Source: a virus. Taken from it: DNA of 23,228 bases. The notes under the pieces are model-generated. The model saw only the letters and a program-made list of their open reading frames with translations. It did not search any database and had not been told where the DNA came from. A program made the translations under genes and the position numbers. Positions 19,815 through 23,228 of the stretch are shown here, one piece after another. The number at the start of each line of letters is the position of its first letter. The first letter of the stretch is position 1. The DNA lies in the IMG/VR virus record IMGVR_UViG_3300047510_000382, positions 1 to 23,228 of that record; one strand, written 5' to 3'.

Positions 19815-21248
19815 ATGCCTGTATTATCTACCCCCGGGTTCCAGTTACAGCCAAGTGCTGAGCAGGTCCCGTTGTCGACAAACTACATTACCAACTTCAA
19901 CTTCTTGAACCAGTATCTTCCTGATACTTACGAGAAGGAGTTTGAGCGTTATGGTAATCGCACTGTAGCTTCCTTCCTCCGTATGGTTGGAGCTGAGATG
20001 CCCTCTAACTCTGACTTGATTAAGTGGGCTGAGCAAGGTCGTCTGCACACTAAGTACACAAACTGTGCTACTTCTGCTGCTGCTGGTTCTGACTCTGCTA
20101 CAATCACCGTAAACGATGCTAACGTAACTGCTATCGCTATCCGTCCCGGTCAGACTGTTTTCATTTCTGATAACACAACCGGTCTTAGCAACAAGGGTAT
20201 CGTTACTTCTGTTAACACTACAACCGACACTTTCGTAGTAGCTTACTATGAGGGTCCCGGTCAAACATTCGCTATCACTGCTACTGTATCCGTATGGATC
20301 TATGGTTCTGAGTTCAAGAAAGGAACTGTAGGTATGGTTGGATCTCTGGAGGCAGAAGATGAAATCTTCCAGAACAGCCCTATCATCATTAAGGACAAGT
20401 ACGCTGTTAGTGGTTCTGACATGGCTCAGATCGGATGGGTTGAAGTAACTACCGAGAACGGTGCTACTGGATACCTGTGGTACCTGAAGAGTGAGCACGA
20501 GACTCGTCTGCGTTTCGAGGACTACCTTGAGACTGCAATGATCGAGGCAGTTCCTGCTGAGTCTGGTTCTGGTGCTGCTAACGCTGCGCTGAACCCCAAC
20601 TTTGGTAACAAAGGTTCTGAGGGTATCTTCTACGTTGTTAACAACCGTGGAAACGTATGGGGCGGTGGTAACCCCACAACTCTGGCTGACTTCGACACTA
20701 TCATCTCTCGCTTGGATAAGCAAGGTTCTATCGAGGAGAACGTAATCTTCGTTAACCGTGACTTCTCTTTCGACATCGATGATATGCTGGCTACCTTGAA
20801 CGGTTTCAATGGTACCGGTGTTGCTCAGTCTGCTTCCTTCGGTCTGTTCGATAACGATACCGATATGGCATTGAACCTTGGATTCAGCGGTTTCCGCCGT
20901 GGTTATGACTTCTACAAGTCTGACTGGAAATACCTGAACGATCCTACAATGCGTGGTGGTCTGCCTACAGCTGCTACCGCTACTGGTACCGTAACTGGTC
21001 TGTTGGTTCCTGCTGGTTCCACTACCGTGTACGATCAGATCCTCGGAAAGAACGCTAAGCGTCCGTTCCTGCACGTTCGTTATCGTGCCACTGAGGCTGA
21101 AGACCGCCGCTATAAGACTTGGATTACAGGTTCTGCGGGTGGTGCTCAGACTAGCGACCTCGATGCAATGGAAGTCAACTTCCTGTCCGAGCGTTGTGTG
21201 TGTACCTTGGGTGCTAACAACTTCGTGTTGTTCCGCTACGGTTCTTAA
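19815..21248 (+). CDS. Major capsid protein (HK97-fold type)
   Basis: A 477-aa protein in the capsid position. The N-terminal arm (1-60) has NYITNFNFLNQYLPDTYEKEFERYG; residues about 80-165 hold a beta-rich insertion with IAIRPGQTVFISDNTTG that resembles a surface domain; the remainder has the spine-helix and P-domain arrangement of HK97-type capsids, including FVNRDFSFDIDDML and the C-terminal ERCVCTLGANNFVLFRYGS. Codon choice is much more uniform than in neighbours, with GCT, GGT, AAC, AAG, GAC and CTG dominant, as expected for the most abundant phage protein. The gene starts 17 nt after the scaffold stop behind an A-rich leader and ends before a strong terminator. Confidence 0.82.
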   Translation: MPVLSTPGFQLQPSAEQVPLSTNYITNFNFLNQYLPDTYEKEFERYGNRTVASFLRMVGAEMPSNSDLIKWAEQGRLHTKYTNCATSAAAGSDSATITVNDANVTAIAIRPGQTVFISDNTTGLSNKGIVTSVNTTTDTFVVAYYEGPGQTFAITATVSVWIYGSEFKKGTVGMVGSLEAEDEIFQNSPIIIKDKYAVSGSDMAQIGWVEVTTENGATGYLWYLKSEHETRLRFEDYLETAMIEAVPAESGSGAANAALNPNFGNKGSEGIFYVVNNRGNVWGGGNPTTLADFDTIISRLDKQGSIEENVIFVNRDFSFDIDDMLATLNGFNGTGVAQSASFGLFDNDTDMALNLGFSGFRRGYDFYKSDWKYLNDPTMRGGLPTAATATGTVTGLLVPAGSTTVYDQILGKNAKRPFLHVRYRATEAEDRRYKTWITGSAGGAQTSDLDAMEVNFLSERCVCTLGANNFVLFRYGS

Positions 21249-21273
21249 TCCTAACAGGAAAATCAAAAGGGGT

Positions 21274-21307
21274 GGAGTGTCTTCAAGGACACTCCCTCCT
21301 TTCTTTT
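21274..21307 (+). terminator. Rho-independent terminator after the capsid gene
   Basis: The arms GGAGTGTC (21274-21281) and GACACTCC (21288-21295) are perfectly complementary with a 6-nt loop, followed by a pyrimidine run ending in TTCTTTT. It begins 25 nt after the capsid stop. Confidence 0.8.
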
Positions 21308-21327
21308 AACAAATTAAATCTTATCAA

Positions 21328-22074
21328 ATGAAAAGCAAATTGCAACCTGCCGATCGAATTTACAAGCTTAAAAACGACGCAGCTCCCCTCTCTTTTACCT
21401 TACCCTCAAGAAATACCAGAAGATTCCCTTTGCTGTGGTATGATGAGGAGAACAACGTAAACCGCCCACTCAGATACGCAATCAACCAGAAGTCCCCATT
21501 TGAGGACGAACAGGATGGTAACGTTATCGTGGAGCCTATCATATTTGAAAACGGATTCCTTAGAGTCGCTAAGAATAATCCTGTCCTTCAGCAGTTCCTT
21601 TACTACCACCCATTAAATGGTCGATCCTTCGAAGAGGTTGATTATGAGAAAGATGCAGCAAGAGTTGTAGAGGATTTGACCGCTGAGGTGGATGCTCTTA
21701 TTCAGGCTAGAGACCTTGCTATTGAGCAGCTTGAGACAGTTTACAGAGTCATGATGGGCAAGGACCCGTCTCGTGTTACTACCGCTGAACTGCGTAGGGA
21801 TGTGCTTATTTATGCAAAGCGAGAGCCTCAATCCTTCCTGAACCTGCTGAACGATCCGATGCTTAAGCTCGAGTCTAACGTGCACATTTTCTTTGAGAAG
21901 AAGGTGCTATCGTTTAGAAATGGTCAGAAGGAGGTATGGTTTAATACCACGACAAATAAAAAGAAGATGCTATCTGTGCCATATGGAGAGGACCCCTACC
22001 ACACGGTGGCTATGTTCTTAAGATCTGACGAAGGTCTTGACGCCTTGAAGATGCTAGAAAATAGCATATCTTAG
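21328..22074 (+). CDS. Conserved post-capsid protein, probable head component (248 aa)
   Basis: A 248-aa protein starting MKSKLQPADRIYKLKNDAAPLSFTL, then TRRFPLLWYDEENNVNRPLRYA and QKSPFEDEQDGN. A helical, charged middle (about 100-145) has coiled-coil character; the end has NKKKMLSVPYGEDPYH and RSDEGLDALKMLE. I recall similar proteins immediately after the capsid gene in Bacteroidota phages but no defined function. Likely a head decoration, completion or neck protein. It lies between two terminators with no obvious promoter box, so it may depend on read-through. Confidence 0.65.
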   Translation: MKSKLQPADRIYKLKNDAAPLSFTLPSRNTRRFPLLWYDEENNVNRPLRYAINQKSPFEDEQDGNVIVEPIIFENGFLRVAKNNPVLQQFLYYHPLNGRSFEEVDYEKDAARVVEDLTAEVDALIQARDLAIEQLETVYRVMMGKDPSRVTTAELRRDVLIYAKREPQSFLNLLNDPMLKLESNVHIFFEKKVLSFRNGQKEVWFNTTTNKKKMLSVPYGEDPYHTVAMFLRSDEGLDALKMLENSIS

Positions 22075-22103
22075 CTGTTGGTTGTTGGTTTTGTTATATA
22101 GAG

Positions 22104-22132
22104 AAGGGGGTGTATAATGCACCCTCTTTTTT
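22104..22132 (+). terminator. Rho-independent terminator overlapping the next promoter region
   Basis: A stem of AAGGGGGTG (22104-22112) with CACCCTCTT (22120-22128), one G-T pair, loop of 7 nt, and a T run to 22132. It ends 3 nt before the TATCTTTG promoter box, so stop and restart of transcription are tightly packed. Confidence 0.7.
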
Positions 22133-22135
22133 GTT

Positions 22136-22143
22136 TATCTTTG
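22136..22143 (+). promoter_or_regulatory. Bacteroidota-type -7 box (TATCTTTG)
   Basis: TATCTTTG fits TAnnTTTG and ends 14 nt before the ATG at 22158, directly behind a terminator hairpin. This is the clearest promoter in the window by position. Confidence 0.65.
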
Positions 22144-22157
22144 TAAAAAGGATGTAA

Positions 22158-23096
22158 ATGATAAACTCGGTTAGAAATACCGTATTGTCGATACTGAACA
22201 AGAATAACTACGGCTACATCTCTCCGTCAGACTTTAACCTTTTTGCTAAGCAGGCTCAGTTAGAGATATTCGAAGAGTACTTCAGCAACTACAATAAGGT
22301 TATTAATATGGAGAACGCCCGGATGTCTGGCTCTGGGTATGCGGCTTTGCGCAAGCCTATTGAGGAGGCGTTGGAGGTTTTTTATGAGATAAACTTCTTG
22401 AGCCAGTCGGCGGCTAATGAGTACTTTCTCCCATCTCCAACAACAACAAACGACGAGTACTACATGATTGACAAGGTGTTATGTTATCCAATAATACTGG
22501 AGACAGGCACAAATACTGCTTTGTCGTTAAACTTTTTGTCAGACTCTACGGCTACATTCCAGACGGCAGGTGTATCGGTTGGTGATATTGTTGTGAACAT
22601 AACAACAGGGAATATAGCTAGGGTTGTGGTTGTTACAAGCCAGACTGCTTTACAGCTTACGTCTAACATATTTACTGTTCTTGGTACTCCGTATGCCGTA
22701 ATTGATTCTTCTGTTTTCAAGCAGGCTGATAGGGTTTCTCAGAGCAAGATAACAATGCTGTTGAATTCAAATCTTACATCCCCGAACACTTTGTTCCCTT
22801 CATATACTCAGCAGTCTGACCTGATGACTATATATCCTGCAAGCCTTTCAACCAAGGGGCAAGTTCAGGCGCACTATTTCAGATTGCCAAAAGAACCGAA
22901 GTGGACATACGTAACTCTTGTTGGGGGGTCTCCTGTATTCGACCAGACTCAGCCAGACTATCAAGACTTTGAATTGCCTTTAGAGGATGAGTATAAGCTA
23001 GTTACAAAGATTCTTGAGTATGCTGGTATGTCTATCCGAGAGACAGAGGTTGTTCAGTTTGGTATGACACAGGAGCAGATGCAACAGCAGCAATAA
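22158..23096 (+). CDS. Head-tail connector / ring-type protein with inserted beta domain (312 aa)
   Basis: A 312-aa protein. The N-terminal NSVRNTVLSILNKNNYGYISPSDFNLFAKQAQLEIFEEYF and the C-terminal DFELPLEDEYKLVTKILEYAGMSIRE are helical and resemble ring or adaptor proteins below the portal in crAss-like phages. Between residues about 124 and 182 lies a beta-rich segment (LSDSTATF, VSVGDIVVN, ITTG...IARVVVV, ALQLTSNIF) that closely resembles residues 38-96 of the 6532 gene product. The tail end is Met/Gln-rich (QEQMQQQQ). It has its own promoter box and follows the head genes, consistent with head completion. Assignment by pattern and position. Confidence 0.65.
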   Translation: MINSVRNTVLSILNKNNYGYISPSDFNLFAKQAQLEIFEEYFSNYNKVINMENARMSGSGYAALRKPIEEALEVFYEINFLSQSAANEYFLPSPTTTNDEYYMIDKVLCYPIILETGTNTALSLNFLSDSTATFQTAGVSVGDIVVNITTGNIARVVVVTSQTALQLTSNIFTVLGTPYAVIDSSVFKQADRVSQSKITMLLNSNLTSPNTLFPSYTQQSDLMTIYPASLSTKGQVQAHYFRLPKEPKWTYVTLVGGSPVFDQTQPDYQDFELPLEDEYKLVTKILEYAGMSIRETEVVQFGMTQEQMQQQQ

Positions 23097-23106
23097 AAAT
23101 AAATAG

Positions 23107-23228
23107 ATGGCTTATATATCTCAATATCAGTATTACGACAACTCTGGTAACTCACCGCAGAATGCCAACTGGGGATCTTATCAGTACGTTAGTCTGGAGG
23201 ATATCGTGAATAACTTCATGCTGATGTA
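23107..23228 (+). CDS. Partial connector/neck-type protein (cut off by window end)
   Basis: An open frame from ATG 23107 to the window end (40 complete codons): MAYISQYQYYDNSGNSPQNA, then NWGSYQYVSLEDIVNNFMLM. The GSYQYxSLxDIVNNFMxM start resembles head-tail connector-type proteins that follow the ring gene in other Bacteroidota phages, by recollection. It starts 10 nt after the previous stop. Length and C-terminal features are not visible. Confidence 0.6.
   Translation, partial: MAYISQYQYYDNSGNSPQNANWGSYQYVSLEDIVNNFMLM

Noticed and set aside
19845-21266. 473-codon open frame on the minus strand opposite the capsid gene
   Set aside because: The encoded sequence is Ser/Thr/Val-rich with no recognisable motif. 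It is explained by the strong codon bias of the capsid gene, which rarely makes stop triplets in that frame.
1-23228. tRNA genes, CRISPR arrays, insertion sequences, integrase or retroelement next to the fibre gene
   Set aside because: No cloverleaf-like sequence, regularly spaced repeats, transposase, integrase or reverse transcriptase motifs were seen in the frames examined. The fibre repeats are therefore not evidence of a diversity-generating element.

Overview
The window is a 23 kb stretch of a tailed bacteriophage (Caudoviricetes) genome whose host is most likely a member of the Bacteroidota. Support for the host comes from repeated upstream boxes of the form TAnnTTTG (the Bacteroidota -7 promoter element), A-rich start contexts such as AAACAAAATG in place of Shine-Dalgarno sequences, and many small virion and accessory protein types that I recognise from flavobacterial and uncultured aquatic phages. 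Portal, ring and adaptor-like proteins recall crAss-like phages and Cellulophaga podoviruses, but I cannot place the phage more exactly. All genes are on the + strand except one regulator.

Layout. (1) 1-629: a small unknown gene, a terminator, and an AT-rich intergenic stretch with short tandem repeats. (2) 630-3335: an HExxH metallopeptidase-like gene, a 16-bp sequence matching the bacterial centromere parS (915-930), then a tight operon of groEL, two tandem paralogous small genes, and groES. (3) 3346-3780 (-): a MarR-like winged-helix gene. It converges on groES through an 18-bp palindrome that contains both stop codons, and diverges from the next block across facing promoter boxes. (4) 3826-6528: eleven tiny, mostly Lys/Arg-rich genes, two pairs of which share sequence motifs. 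One is histone-H1-like, one has an RGG-type tail, and two have Cys-containing motifs seen in viral proteins. (5) 6532-10141: virion-surface genes, comprising a spike-base-like protein, a 48-aa protein, a 911-aa repeat-rich fibre and an 84-aa protein. (6) 10152-11919: a lysis cassette of two holin-like membrane proteins, a 43-aa basic protein, a zinc amidase endolysin and a membrane-anchored protein. (7) 11945-13679: small proteins of unknown role, a double GroES-like protein and a 2-oxoglutarate/Fe(II) oxygenase-like protein. (8) 13676-23228: the packaging and head block, with small and large terminase, portal, scaffold, major capsid protein, a conserved post-capsid protein, a ring/adaptor-like protein and the start of another connector-like gene.

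How it fits together: terminase, portal, scaffold and capsid build and fill the head; adaptor, fibre and spike-base proteins form the tail; the lysis cassette releases progeny. The phage-encoded chaperonin pair, and possibly the second GroES-like protein, probably help fold virion proteins. The MarR-like regulator sits between the chaperonin operon and the late block and may control the switch between them. The most unexpected features are the parS-like site, the apparent extra two-domain co-chaperonin, the cluster of tiny basic proteins with recurring motifs, and a beta-rich domain inserted in two unrelated virion proteins. No integrase, tRNA, CRISPR array or insertion sequence was found.
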